Shown here: positions 37,517-45,810 of the stretch, piece by piece
How positions within the stretch are numbered: position 1 is the stretch's first letter
Layout of the letters: the number at the start of each line of letters is the position of its first letter
From: Microbacterium capsulatum
GTDB lineage: Bacteria; Actinomycetota; Actinomycetes; Actinomycetales; Microbacteriaceae
Length of the DNA stretch: 64,000 nt
Reading direction: 5' to 3'
Assembly (NCBI RefSeq): GCF_030865425.1
Contig: NZ_JAVFCB010000004.1
Span: forward strand, 62,001 to 126,000
The notes under the pieces: model-generated
The model's database searches: none
The model's input: only the letters and a program-made list of their open reading frames with translations
What the model was told of the DNA's origin: nothing
Translations under genes and position numbers: made by a program

Positions 37517-38407
37517 CCTGCGCGCTCGTGATCGGCGAGGCGCTGGTCGACGTGATCGCCGGGGATCCGCACCCCGGTGGCTCCCCGGTGAACGTCGCCG
37601 TTGGCCTCGCGAGGCTCGGAACCGAGGTCGAGCTGCGCACCCGGATCGGCCGGGACGACTACGGCCGCCTGCTCGCGGACCATCTGTCCCGCGCGGGTGT
37701 GACTCTCGCCCCCGGGTCGGTCGACGACCTGCCCACATCCACCGCGACCGTTACGGTCGACGGCGCGGGCGCCGCACGCTACGTGTTCGACGTGCACTGG
37801 GACGTCGCGGCGGCAACAGCCGACGGCGTCGATCTCGTGCACGTCGGATCCATCGGCGTCTACCTCGAGCCCGGCGCGACCGCGGTCGCTGCGGCGCTCG
37901 CCGACGTGCCAGAGGGCACCCTGGTGAGCTTCGACCCCAACATCCGTCCTGCGCTGCTGGGCACGCGTGCCGACGCGGTCGCGCATACCGAGGGCATCGC
38001 CGCGCTCTGCCACGTGGTGAAACTCAGCGATGAGGACGCGTTCTGGCTCTACCCCGGGGAGCCCCTCGAAGACGTGCTTCGGCGGTTCGCGGGACTCGGG
38101 GCGCGTATTGCGGTGATCACCCGCGGCGCGCGCGGCTGCCTCGCGCTGATCGGATCCGAGCTCATCGAGCTGCCGGGCCGAACCGTCGTCGTCGCAGACA
38201 CCGTCGGGGCGGGTGACGCCTTCATGTCCGGCCTTCTCGCCGCGCTGACGGTGAACGGGTGCGCTCGCGAGGTTGCCGCCCGGCCGGGCGCCCTCGATGG
38301 GCTGGGAGGGAGCGCTGCGGATCGCTCAGGAGAGTGCGGGGATCACCGTCTCACGCCCGGGCGCGAACCCGCCGTGGCGGGGCGAGCTCACGCTGCTGCG
38401 CGGCTGA
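37513..38407 (+). pseudogene. PfkB-family fructokinase, frameshifted near its 3' end
   Basis: A ribokinase-family sugar kinase, most likely a fructokinase phosphorylating the fructose released by GH32. The catalytic DTVGAGDAFMSG is intact. After codon 262 (about position 38299) the reading frame changes: the normal C-terminus (WEGALRIAQESAGITVSRPG onward, 34 residues, stop at 38405-38407) is found one frame over, consistent with a 1-base insertion in GATGGGCTGG. As written, the frame runs on into the duplicated epimerase tail and stops at 38646, giving a 377-residue chimera. I chose GTG 37513, overlapping the GH32 stop; GTG 37501 is an alternative. The change may be a real mutation or a sequencing error. 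Confidence 0.85.
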
Positions 38408-38414
38408 TCGGACT

Positions 38415-38659
38415 GCACGCCGTACCGAACCGCGAGCTCATGCGCACGCTGCGCCGCGCCGTGCACGCGCCCTTCGGCATCCCCGCCTGGCGGTTCATGC
38501 TGGAGCCCGCGATGCTCGTGCTGGGCACCGAGACCGAGCTCGTGCTGAAGAGCCGCTGGGTCGCCCCGCAGGTGCTCCTCGACGCCGGCTACGTCTTCCG
38601 CTTCCCCGAGATCGAGGGCGCGGTGCAGGACATCGTCCGGCGCTGAGACCGGTCTGATA
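38415..38659 (+). pseudogene. Truncated copy of the epimerase 3' end (right direct repeat)
   Basis: A 245-bp near-identical copy of 31253-31496, covering the last 77 codons of the DUF1731 epimerase and a few bases downstream. It lacks any 5' part or start, so it cannot encode the enzyme alone. It differs by three substitutions and one insertion. It joins in frame to the frameshifted kinase. It marks the right edge of the sucrose/fructan island. Confidence 0.93.
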
Positions 38660-38680
38660 CAGAGCGTCGGATTGAGGCCG

Positions 38681-39883
38681 TCAGGCGCGCACCGCGGCGC
38701 GGGCGATGTAGGCGTCGACGTTGGCCGTGGAGAGCACGTCCCGGGCGACCATGATCGCCGCGCCGAGCACGGCGGCACGCTCGCCGGCCTGGGTCTGCAC
38801 GATCGCGAGGTGCTGAGTCGCGAGCGGGATGGAGCGCCGGTAGACGACTTCGCGCACCCCCGCGAGCAGGTGCTCCCCGGCGCGGGCGATGCTCCCGCCG
38901 AGCACGATCACGGACGGATTCAGCAGATTCACGACGGTCGCCAGGACTTCGCCGACATCGCGCCCGGCCTGCCGGGTGGCCTCGATCGCGAGCGCGTTGC
39001 CGCTGCGCACGAGCTCCACGACGTCCGAGCTGCTGCGCGCGTCGAGTCCGTGCGCGCGCAGCGCCGCGGCGATCGCGGTGCCGCTGGCGAGGTCCTCGAG
39101 GTCGCGGTCCTCACCCGGGGCGTGCGGCGACTCCGGGGAGTAGGGCACCTTGACGTGTCCCATATCGCCGGCCGAGCCCTGTGCGCCGCGCTGCAACTGA
39201 CCGCCCGCGATGATGCCGGCGCCGATGCCCGTCGCGACCTTCACGAACACGAGGTCGCCGACGTCGGGGAAGCCCACGGCGTGCTCGCCGAGGGCGAGCA
39301 CGTTCACGTCGTTGTCCACGAGGACAGGCACGTCGAAGGTGCGCTGCACGTATTCCGGCACGTCGAAGCGGTCCCAGCCCGGCATGATCGGGGGGTTGTA
39401 CGGGCGCCCGGTCGAGTGCTCCACCGGCCCGGGCACGCCGATACCGACGCCGAGCAGCCGCTGGGAGCGGATCGACTCGCGAGCCATGAGCTCCTGGCCG
39501 TCCGAGATCACCAGGTCGAGGACGGTGGTGGGGCCATCGGCGATGCTGAGGGTGCGGGTCGTGCTCTCCAGGATCCGCCCCGCGAGATCCGAGACGGCGA
39601 CCGTCGCATGCGACGCGCCCAGGTCCACGCCGAGGACGACGCCGACGCGCGCATTGAACGCGACGCGCGAGGGGGGGCGGCCGCCCGTGGAGACCCCTTC
39701 GCCCGCGGGCGTGACCAGGCCGGAGGCGAGAAGCGCGTCGACCCGGGCGGACACGGTCGACCGCGCCAGCCCGGTGAGGTGCACCAGGTCGGCCTTCGTG
39801 CGGGCGCGGCCGTCCAGGAGCAGCTGCAGGATGTCGCCCGCGCCCGGCGACGCGCCGCCGTTCAGCCGGTCGGGGTCGTTCAT
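38681..39883 (-). CDS. ROK-family transcriptional regulator
   Basis: A 400-residue protein: an N-terminal winged helix (LLLDGRARTKADLVHLTGLA, then STVSARVDALLASGLV) fused to a ROK sugar-kinase-like domain (LGVDLGASHATVAVSDLAG, VGIGVPGPVE, VLVDNDVNVLALGE). ROK proteins normally carry a CxCGxxGC zinc motif after GHV; here that segment reads GHVKVPYSPESPHAPGEDRD, with no cysteine. It may therefore lack the zinc site. It faces away from the glycoside cluster, with a 26-bp inverted repeat between them that is a good operator. Confidence 0.9.
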   Translation of the reverse strand: MNDPDRLNGGASPGAGDILQLLLDGRARTKADLVHLTGLARSTVSARVDALLASGLVTPAGEGVSTGGRPPSRVAFNARVGVVLGVDLGASHATVAVSDLAGRILESTTRTLSIADGPTTVLDLVISDGQELMARESIRSQRLLGVGIGVPGPVEHSTGRPYNPPIMPGWDRFDVPEYVQRTFDVPVLVDNDVNVLALGEHAVGFPDVGDLVFVKVATGIGAGIIAGGQLQRGAQGSAGDMGHVKVPYSPESPHAPGEDRDLEDLASGTAIAAALRAHGLDARSSSDVVELVRSGNALAIEATRQAGRDVGEVLATVVNLLNPSVIVLGGSIARAGEHLLAGVREVVYRRSIPLATQHLAIVQTQAGERAAVLGAAIMVARDVLSTANVDAYIARAAVRA

Positions 39884-39945
39884 AGCGTCAGTAAACCACA
39901 CCGGATCCGCGGAACTACTCACCAACATTCGACGGGAGGTGCATA

Positions 39946-39971
39946 TCTTTTGTCTGTTGCTTGACAAAAGA
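39946..39971. promoter_or_regulatory. ROK operator overlapping the glycoside-cluster promoter
   Basis: TCTTTTGTC (39946-39954) and GACAAAAGA (39963-39971) form a perfect 9-bp inverted repeat with an 8-bp spacer. It overlaps the -35-like TTGACA at 39961. A -10-like CAGAAT at 39986 lies 8 bp before the next ATG, suggesting a leaderless transcript. Repression by the divergent ROK protein is inferred. Confidence 0.65.
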
Positions 39972-39998
39972 GTGTCGACCTGTGTCAGAATCGACGAC

Positions 39999-41108
39999 AT
40001 GACAACGGATGTCACCCAGGTCGACGTCGGAACGATCCGCGCCGGGTTCCTCGGCGGAGGCTTCATGGCGCAGGCGCACACCCGCGCCGCCCGGGCCGCT
40101 GGTGCGGTCCTCGCCGGACTCGCCAGCTCGACCCCGGAGCGCGCCGCCGCGGCCGCCGCGGAGCTCGGCGTCACCGGGTCCGGCACTGTCGAGGAGCTCC
40201 TCGCGAGCGATGTCGCGGTCGTGCACATCTGCACGCCGAACGCGACCCACGCGTCCCTGGCGCTGCGGGCGCTCGAGGCGGGCAAGCACGTCATCTGCGA
40301 GAAGCCGCTCGCCACCGCGCTGGTCGATGCGGTCGGGCTCGCAGAGGCGGCACACCTGCGCAGTGCGGTGGCAGCCGTGCCGTTCGTCTACCGCTACCAC
40401 CCGATGGTCCGGGAAGCCAGGGCCCGCGTTCAGGCCGGCGAACTGGGCGCGCTGCTCACCGTCGACTGCGGCTATCTGCAGGACTGGATGCTCCTTCCCA
40501 CGGATGACGACTGGCGCGCGACCTCGGACGGCGGCGGCCCCTCCCGGGCCTTCGCCGACATCGGCTCGCACCTGTGCGACCTGCTCGAGTTCGTGGCCGG
40601 GGAGCGCATCGTGCGGCTCACCGCCCGCAGCCGCCGGGTGTACGACGAGCGCGGCGGCCACCCGGTCGGCAACGAGGACGCGGTCGCGATCCTCGTCGAG
40701 ATGTCCTCCGGTGCGCTTGGCACCCTGCTCGTGTCGCAGATGGCCGCCGGGCGCAAGAATGCGCTCACCCTGGAACTGCACGGGTCGGCGGAGAGTATCC
40801 GCTTCGACCAGGAGCGTCCCGAAGAGCTCTGGATCGGCGCCCGGGAGGGCAATCGCCAGCTGTTCCGCGACCCGCAGGCCGCGCACCCCGGCGTCGCCCG
40901 GTTCTCCCGCCTGCCCGTCGGCCACGCCCAGGGCTATCAGGACGCGTTCAACGCGTTCGTGGCCGACGCCTACGCAGCGATCGCAGGGGACGCCCCCGAC
41001 GGCCTGCCGACCTTCGACGACGGCGTGCGCGCGGTCCGGCTCACCGAGGCGGTCCTCATGGCCGCCGGCGAGCAGCGCTGGGTCGACGTCGCCGAAAGCC
41101 GGCCCTGA
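39999..41108 (+). CDS. Gfo/Idh/MocA-family oxidoreductase
   Basis: A 369-residue NAD(P)-dependent sugar dehydrogenase. The Rossmann domain begins GFLGGGFMAQAHTRAA, and the catalytic EKP signature is in VICEKPLAT. The C-terminal domain has DIGSHLCDLLEF. Members oxidise sugar hydroxyls, including C3 of glycosides. There is no ribosome site, but a -10-like CAGAAT stands 8 bp upstream, so translation may begin at the transcript's 5' end. First gene of the glycoside cluster. Confidence 0.9.
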   Translation: MTTDVTQVDVGTIRAGFLGGGFMAQAHTRAARAAGAVLAGLASSTPERAAAAAAELGVTGSGTVEELLASDVAVVHICTPNATHASLALRALEAGKHVICEKPLATALVDAVGLAEAAHLRSAVAAVPFVYRYHPMVREARARVQAGELGALLTVDCGYLQDWMLLPTDDDWRATSDGGGPSRAFADIGSHLCDLLEFVAGERIVRLTARSRRVYDERGGHPVGNEDAVAILVEMSSGALGTLLVSQMAAGRKNALTLELHGSAESIRFDQERPEELWIGAREGNRQLFRDPQAAHPGVARFSRLPVGHAQGYQDAFNAFVADAYAAIAGDAPDGLPTFDDGVRAVRLTEAVLMAAGEQRWVDVAESRP

Positions 41109-41149
41109 CCAATCCGCCCGCCGCACCACCTCTCGAACAGGAAGACAGC

Positions 41150-42634
41150 ATGACAGTCGACTTCGATCTCGTGATCGTCGGATCCGGCCCGAACGGCGCG
41201 ATCGTCGCCCGGCGGGTGCACGAGCAGGACCCGGACGCCCGGATCCTCGTCGTCGAGGCCGGCCCCGCCATCACCGGCATCGCCGGGGAGCACCTCGTGG
41301 AGGTGGACGAGAATGCGATGAACGCCTCATACGAGGACCTCATGCGGCGCGCCCGCCAGATCGAGTATGTCAAGGGTGCCGCGTCGATGAACGAGATCGC
41401 GGGGGACACCTGGAACCCGGGCGCGACCGGGATCTTCCCCGCCGCCTTCTTCGGGCACAACTTCGCTTCGTTCCCCGGTGCGTCCCTCGCATGGAACATC
41501 GGCGGCATGGGCGTGCACTGGACGGCGGCGACGCCGTGGCCCTATGCCGAGGAGATCCCGGCGTTCCTCCCGCGCGCGGAGTGGGACGAGGACCTCGAGA
41601 CCGCCCGCGCGCTGCTGCGCACCACCGAGGGCAGACTCGTGGAGAACCCGTTCACCGAGCCGATCTTCGCCGCGATCCGCGCGGCCGTGCCCAGCCCCGA
41701 CCCCGAGCGGCGGTTCGGGTACATGCCCATGGCCGGGGTGACGCACACGGACCGTCCGTTCGCGCGCACCGGTCCCCGCGACATTGCGCCCGCCCTGTTC
41801 GACGGGAGCGAGCCCAATCTGACACTGCGCTCCGGGGTGCTGATCACCCGGATCGAGCACGACGGAGGGCGCGTGACCGGCCTCGTCGGCCGCGATCTCG
41901 CGACCGGTGCCGAGGAGGAGTTCCGCGGCCGCGTCGTGCTGATCGCGGGCGACGCGCTGCGGACGCCGCAGCTGCTCTGGGCGTCCGGCATCCGCCCCGA
42001 GGCGCTCGGCGTGCGGCTGAACGAGCACGCGTCGATCGACGGCGATGTGGAGATCGACGCCGCCCGTCTGGGGCTGACCGACGCGGACATTCCCGTCCCG
42101 CCCGCCGGGGAGCCGTTCATCGGCTCGTACTGGAGCCCGTCGATCGGCGCCGAGCGCCCCGCCCACGGCCAGCTCATGGAGCGCGAGGTCGACGGGAAGC
42201 ACATCCTCGGTGTCGGCTGGTACTGCGCGACCGAGATCCGTCCGGAGAACCGGATCGAGTTCTCCGACGAAACCACCGATGCCGTCGGCATGCCCCACAT
42301 GACCGTGCATTTCTCCTACTCGGAGAAGGACATGGCGGTGATCCGCCGCACGATGGACGTGCAGCGCGCCGCCGCGAACGCCGTCGGGGTGTTCCCCGAC
42401 GGCGACTCGGAGATCCTGCCGCCCGGCGCCTCGCTGCACTACACCGGCACGGTCCGCATGGGAGCCGAGGACGACGGCACCAGCGTCGTCGACACCGACG
42501 GCCGGGTCTGGGGCTTCGAGAACCTCTACCTCGCCGGGAACGGCGTCGTCCCGACGGCCCTGACCTGCAACGCCACCCTGACCGGGGCGACGCTCTCGGT
42601 GCGGATCGCCCGCGCCGTCGCGGCCGCCCTCTGA
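41150..42634 (+). CDS. Pyranose-oxidase-like GMC flavoenzyme, candidate glycoside 3-oxidase
   Basis: A 494-residue FAD enzyme of the glucose-methanol-choline superfamily, with GSGPNG (11-16). The resemblance to pyranose 2-oxidase is specific: GGMGVHWTAATP places His123 where pyranose oxidase binds FAD covalently, and the C-terminal pair His430 (LHYTGTVRMG) and Asn474 (CNATLT) match the catalytic His/Asn. Bacterial relatives such as CarA and PsG3Ox oxidise C3 of C- or O-glycosides. No signal peptide: it acts inside the cell on imported substrate. Specificity is inferred from homologues. Confidence 0.85.
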   Translation: MTVDFDLVIVGSGPNGAIVARRVHEQDPDARILVVEAGPAITGIAGEHLVEVDENAMNASYEDLMRRARQIEYVKGAASMNEIAGDTWNPGATGIFPAAFFGHNFASFPGASLAWNIGGMGVHWTAATPWPYAEEIPAFLPRAEWDEDLETARALLRTTEGRLVENPFTEPIFAAIRAAVPSPDPERRFGYMPMAGVTHTDRPFARTGPRDIAPALFDGSEPNLTLRSGVLITRIEHDGGRVTGLVGRDLATGAEEEFRGRVVLIAGDALRTPQLLWASGIRPEALGVRLNEHASIDGDVEIDAARLGLTDADIPVPPAGEPFIGSYWSPSIGAERPAHGQLMEREVDGKHILGVGWYCATEIRPENRIEFSDETTDAVGMPHMTVHFSYSEKDMAVIRRTMDVQRAAANAVGVFPDGDSEILPPGASLHYTGTVRMGAEDDGTSVVDTDGRVWGFENLYLAGNGVVPTALTCNATLTGATLSVRIARAVAAAL

Positions 42635-42680
42635 GTATCACCCGAACCCGACCCCCCACCCCGATACAGAGGAGAATGCG

Positions 42681-44000
42681 ATGCACCTCACCACCCGACG
42701 GTCGCGTCGAGCAATGCTGCTCGGCACCGCCGTCCTCACCGCCGGCGCCCTGCTGCTGACCGGTTGCGGACGCAGCAGCGACACCGGTTCGCCCAGCAGC
42801 GGCACCGGCGCCGCGATCGACGACAAGCCGGCGAAGGGCACGGTCCAGCTCTGGGCCGAAGGCGCCGACGGCGACAAGCTGCCGGACATGATCGCCGAGT
42901 TCAAGAAGTCCAACCCCGACGTCGACATCAAGCTGACCAAGATCCCCTCGGACCAGTTCGCGTCGAAGATGACGGCCGCGATCACCGCCGGCACCGTGCC
43001 GGACCTGCTGTTCGCCTATACCGAGGATCAGCCCGCCCTGCTGAACACCGGCGGATTCGACGCCGTGCCGGACGGCCTGGCGAAGAAGGACGACTTCTTC
43101 CCGGCGATCTGGAACAACTCGATCGTGAAGGACGTGCAGTACGGCGTGCCGTGGTACACCTACGCGAACATGCTCATCTACCGCAGCGACCTCGCGCAGA
43201 AGGCGGGGGTCACCGCCGCTCCGAAGACCTGGGACGAGCAGAAGGCATTCGGCGAGAAGCTCAAGGCCGCGGGGTCCGAGTTCCCGTTCGCGCTCGCCGT
43301 CAACTACGACAAGTACAGCGCGGGACAGCTGCAGGTCATGGCCGTGCAGAACGGCGGTGCCTTCCTGAACAAGGACCGCACGAAGTGGACCCTGAACGAC
43401 CCGAAGAACGTCGCGGCGCTCGACTACTGGGCCGGTCTCATCAAGAGCGGTCTGTCGTCGCCGGACGGCCCGCAGTTCCTGGACACGGTGCCGTGGTCCT
43501 CGCAGGGCAAGAACGCCGCCATCGTGGATGGCGGACCGTGGTTCAAGGCCTGGTTCAACGACGCCAACGGCGCCGACTGGGCGAAGGACCACCTCGCCTT
43601 CGGGCAGAACCCCACCGGCCCGAACGGAGGCAAGGGCGCGACGACGGGCGGAGGCAGCTGGCTCGTGCCCAAGGACGCCAAGAACAAGGACGCGTCCTGG
43701 AAGTTCGTACGCTGGATGTCCGCCTCCGCGCAGCAGGTGAAGTGGTACCAGATCTTCGGCAACATGCCGGCGCTCAAGGCCGCCTGGGACGACTCGGCGA
43801 TGAAGGGCGACCCGATGCTGGAGACCGTCCGCTCCGCGCTCGACAACGGCGTGGCGCAGCCCAACGTCCCGACCTGGTCGCAGGTCGGCGACGTGATCGG
43901 CAAGCAGATGGAACGGGTCGTGCGCGGCGGGGTCTCGGCCAAGGACGCGCTCGATGCCGCGCAGCAGCAGGCGGAGTCGATCGGGCTGGGCGGGAAGTAG
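42681..44000 (+). CDS. Sugar/glycoside ABC transporter substrate-binding lipoprotein
   Basis: A 439-residue binding protein with a twin-Arg-like basic N-terminus and lipobox LTGC (Cys29). The mature part shows VQLWAEGADGDKLPDMIAEF and GKNAAIVDGGPWFKAW. GAGGAGAATGCG precedes the ATG. It starts the transporter part of the ROK-controlled cluster. The ligand is likely a glycoside handled by the adjacent oxidoreductases. Confidence 0.9.
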   Translation: MHLTTRRSRRAMLLGTAVLTAGALLLTGCGRSSDTGSPSSGTGAAIDDKPAKGTVQLWAEGADGDKLPDMIAEFKKSNPDVDIKLTKIPSDQFASKMTAAITAGTVPDLLFAYTEDQPALLNTGGFDAVPDGLAKKDDFFPAIWNNSIVKDVQYGVPWYTYANMLIYRSDLAQKAGVTAAPKTWDEQKAFGEKLKAAGSEFPFALAVNYDKYSAGQLQVMAVQNGGAFLNKDRTKWTLNDPKNVAALDYWAGLIKSGLSSPDGPQFLDTVPWSSQGKNAAIVDGGPWFKAWFNDANGADWAKDHLAFGQNPTGPNGGKGATTGGGSWLVPKDAKNKDASWKFVRWMSASAQQVKWYQIFGNMPALKAAWDDSAMKGDPMLETVRSALDNGVAQPNVPTWSQVGDVIGKQMERVVRGGVSAKDALDAAQQQAESIGLGGK

Positions 44001-44006
44001 TCGCCG

Positions 44007-44966
44007 ATGTCGACCGCCACGCGCGCTCTGCTCACCCTGGGGGCGTCCTCGCGACGCCCCCGGGGCACCACCCGGGCCGCCTCCGTGCATGAGGGTTCCC
44101 GCGCGGAGGCGGCCACCGGATGGATCTTCCTGATCCCGTTCCTGCTGATCTTCGCCGTCTTCACCGCCGTACCCACGGCCCTGGCGGTCGGCGCGAGCCT
44201 CACCGACATGACGGCCCGCGACATCCGCGATCCGTTCAACGTCAACTTCACCGGGTTCGAGGCCTACGGCAAGGTCCTGGGATCCTCGGCGTTCCAGGGC
44301 GCGTTCGGGAACACGGTGATGTTCGTGGTGCTGTGCGTGCCGCTCAGCATGGGGCTCGGGTTCGCTCTCGCGCTCATGCTGAACAACGGCATCCGGCGGC
44401 TGCGCACCTTCTTCCGTGCGGCCGTGTACGTGCCGGTGATCACGAACATCGTGGCGGCCGCCGTGATCTGGCAGTACGCCTTCTCGATCTCCGGTCCGGT
44501 CAACAGCGCCTTCTCGAACCTGGGCGTCCCGGTCGTGAACTGGCTGGGCAAGCCGGAGTGGGCGATCGTGACCGTGGTGATGATGGGGGTCTGGCGCAAC
44601 GCCGGAACCTGCATGATCCTGTTCCTCGCCGGTCTCCAGGCCGTCTCAGAGGAGATCTACGAGGCCGCCGCGACGGATGGGGCCTCCACGATGCGCCGGC
44701 TCTGGTCGATCACGCTGCCCCTGCTGCGACCCACGACGCTCCTCGTCACGGTGCTGATGACGGTGTCGTTCCTGAACATCTTCGAGGAGCCGTTCCTGCT
44801 CACCAAGGGCGGTCCGCTCGGATCGACCACGCCGATGGCGCTGTGGGTCTATCAGCAGTTCGGTTTCGGCAACATCGCCTCGTCGATGGCCGGATCCGTG
44901 ATCCTGCTGATCCTCGTCGGCATCGTCGCCTTCATCCAGTTCCGAATGCTGAGGCCGAAGCATTGA
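44007..44966 (+). CDS. Sugar ABC transporter permease (MalF type)
   Basis: A 319-residue permease, six candidate membrane segments, EAA loop EEIYEAAATDGASTMRRLWS. It begins 6 bp after the binding-protein stop. Its stop overlaps the following TTG start. Part of the ROK-controlled importer; no ATPase gene is present. Confidence 0.93.
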   Translation: MSTATRALLTLGASSRRPRGTTRAASVHEGSRAEAATGWIFLIPFLLIFAVFTAVPTALAVGASLTDMTARDIRDPFNVNFTGFEAYGKVLGSSAFQGAFGNTVMFVVLCVPLSMGLGFALALMLNNGIRRLRTFFRAAVYVPVITNIVAAAVIWQYAFSISGPVNSAFSNLGVPVVNWLGKPEWAIVTVVMMGVWRNAGTCMILFLAGLQAVSEEIYEAAATDGASTMRRLWSITLPLLRPTTLLVTVLMTVSFLNIFEEPFLLTKGGPLGSTTPMALWVYQQFGFGNIASSMAGSVILLILVGIVAFIQFRMLRPKH

Positions 44967-45790
44967 ACAAGACGACCCCCCTCCGCTCCACGTTGACCTA
45001 CGTCGCTCTCGCGGTGATCACGGTCCTGATGCTGCTCCCGTTCGTCTGGGTGTTCTTCGGATCGTTCAAGACGCAGGCCGAGTTCTTCTCGGATCCGGGA
45101 GCCTGGTTCCCGCGTTCGTTCCAGGTGCAGAACTACGTCGGCCTGTTCATGAACGGCGGGTTCGGCGGCTACATGGTCAACAGCATCGTCGTCTCGGCGA
45201 TCGTCGTGGTATGCAACGTCCTGTTCAGCGCGATGGCGGGCTATGCGCTCGCGAAGCTGCGCTTCCGCGGCCGGGCCGTGATCTTCCCGCTCGTGATCGT
45301 TTCGATGATCGTGCCCTACGTCGCTCTGTTCGTGCCGCAGTTCGTCATCGTCGTGCAGCTGGGTCTCGTGAACACGCTCCTCGCGATCGCGCTGCCGCTG
45401 CTCGTGATGCCGCTCAGCGTGTTCATCATGCGCCAGTTCGCGCACGGTGTGCCGTTCGAACTGCTCGAAGCGGCGCGCCTGGACGGCGCGGGGGAGGCGC
45501 GGATCTTCTTCCGGGTCTTCCTGCCGCTGACCGGGCCGGGGCTCGCGACCGTCGGCATCCTGTCGTTCCTGTCGTCCTGGAACAACTTCCTCTGGCCGCT
45601 CGTGGTCGCGCAGTCGCAGGACGTCTACACGGCGCCCGTCGGACTCGCGGTCGCGTCCCAGGCGTCCAACACCATCGCGTTCGGCATGCTGCTGGCCGGC
45701 GCCATGGTCGTGCTGCTGCCGATTCTCATCCTGTTCCTCTTCCTGCAGAAGTACTTCATCCAGGGCGTCGCCGCCACCGGACTGAAGTGA
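44963..45790 (+). CDS. Sugar ABC transporter permease (MalG type)
   Basis: A 275-residue permease with the EAA loop FELLEAARLDGAGEARIFFR. The start is a rare TTG at 44963, within the TTGA overlap with the upstream stop; no ATG or GTG nearby yields the conserved first membrane segment (TYVALAVITVLMLLPFVWVF). A much longer open frame upstream is a shadow. Confidence 0.92.
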   Translation: MNKTTPLRSTLTYVALAVITVLMLLPFVWVFFGSFKTQAEFFSDPGAWFPRSFQVQNYVGLFMNGGFGGYMVNSIVVSAIVVVCNVLFSAMAGYALAKLRFRGRAVIFPLVIVSMIVPYVALFVPQFVIVVQLGLVNTLLAIALPLLVMPLSVFIMRQFAHGVPFELLEAARLDGAGEARIFFRVFLPLTGPGLATVGILSFLSSWNNFLWPLVVAQSQDVYTAPVGLAVASQASNTIAFGMLLAGAMVVLLPILILFLFLQKYFIQGVAATGLK

Positions 45791-45810
45791 CCCGTCGAAA
45801 GGACGCCGCC

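Noticed and set aside
31560..38407. Prophage or integrative element
   Set aside because: No integrase, phage or conjugation genes; only metabolic genes between the direct repeats.
37018..38646. A genuine kinase-epimerase fusion enzyme
   Set aside because: The normal kinase ending is present one frame over, and the epimerase portion is only a 76-residue tail duplicated from 31.3-31.5 kb. A frameshift is the simpler explanation.
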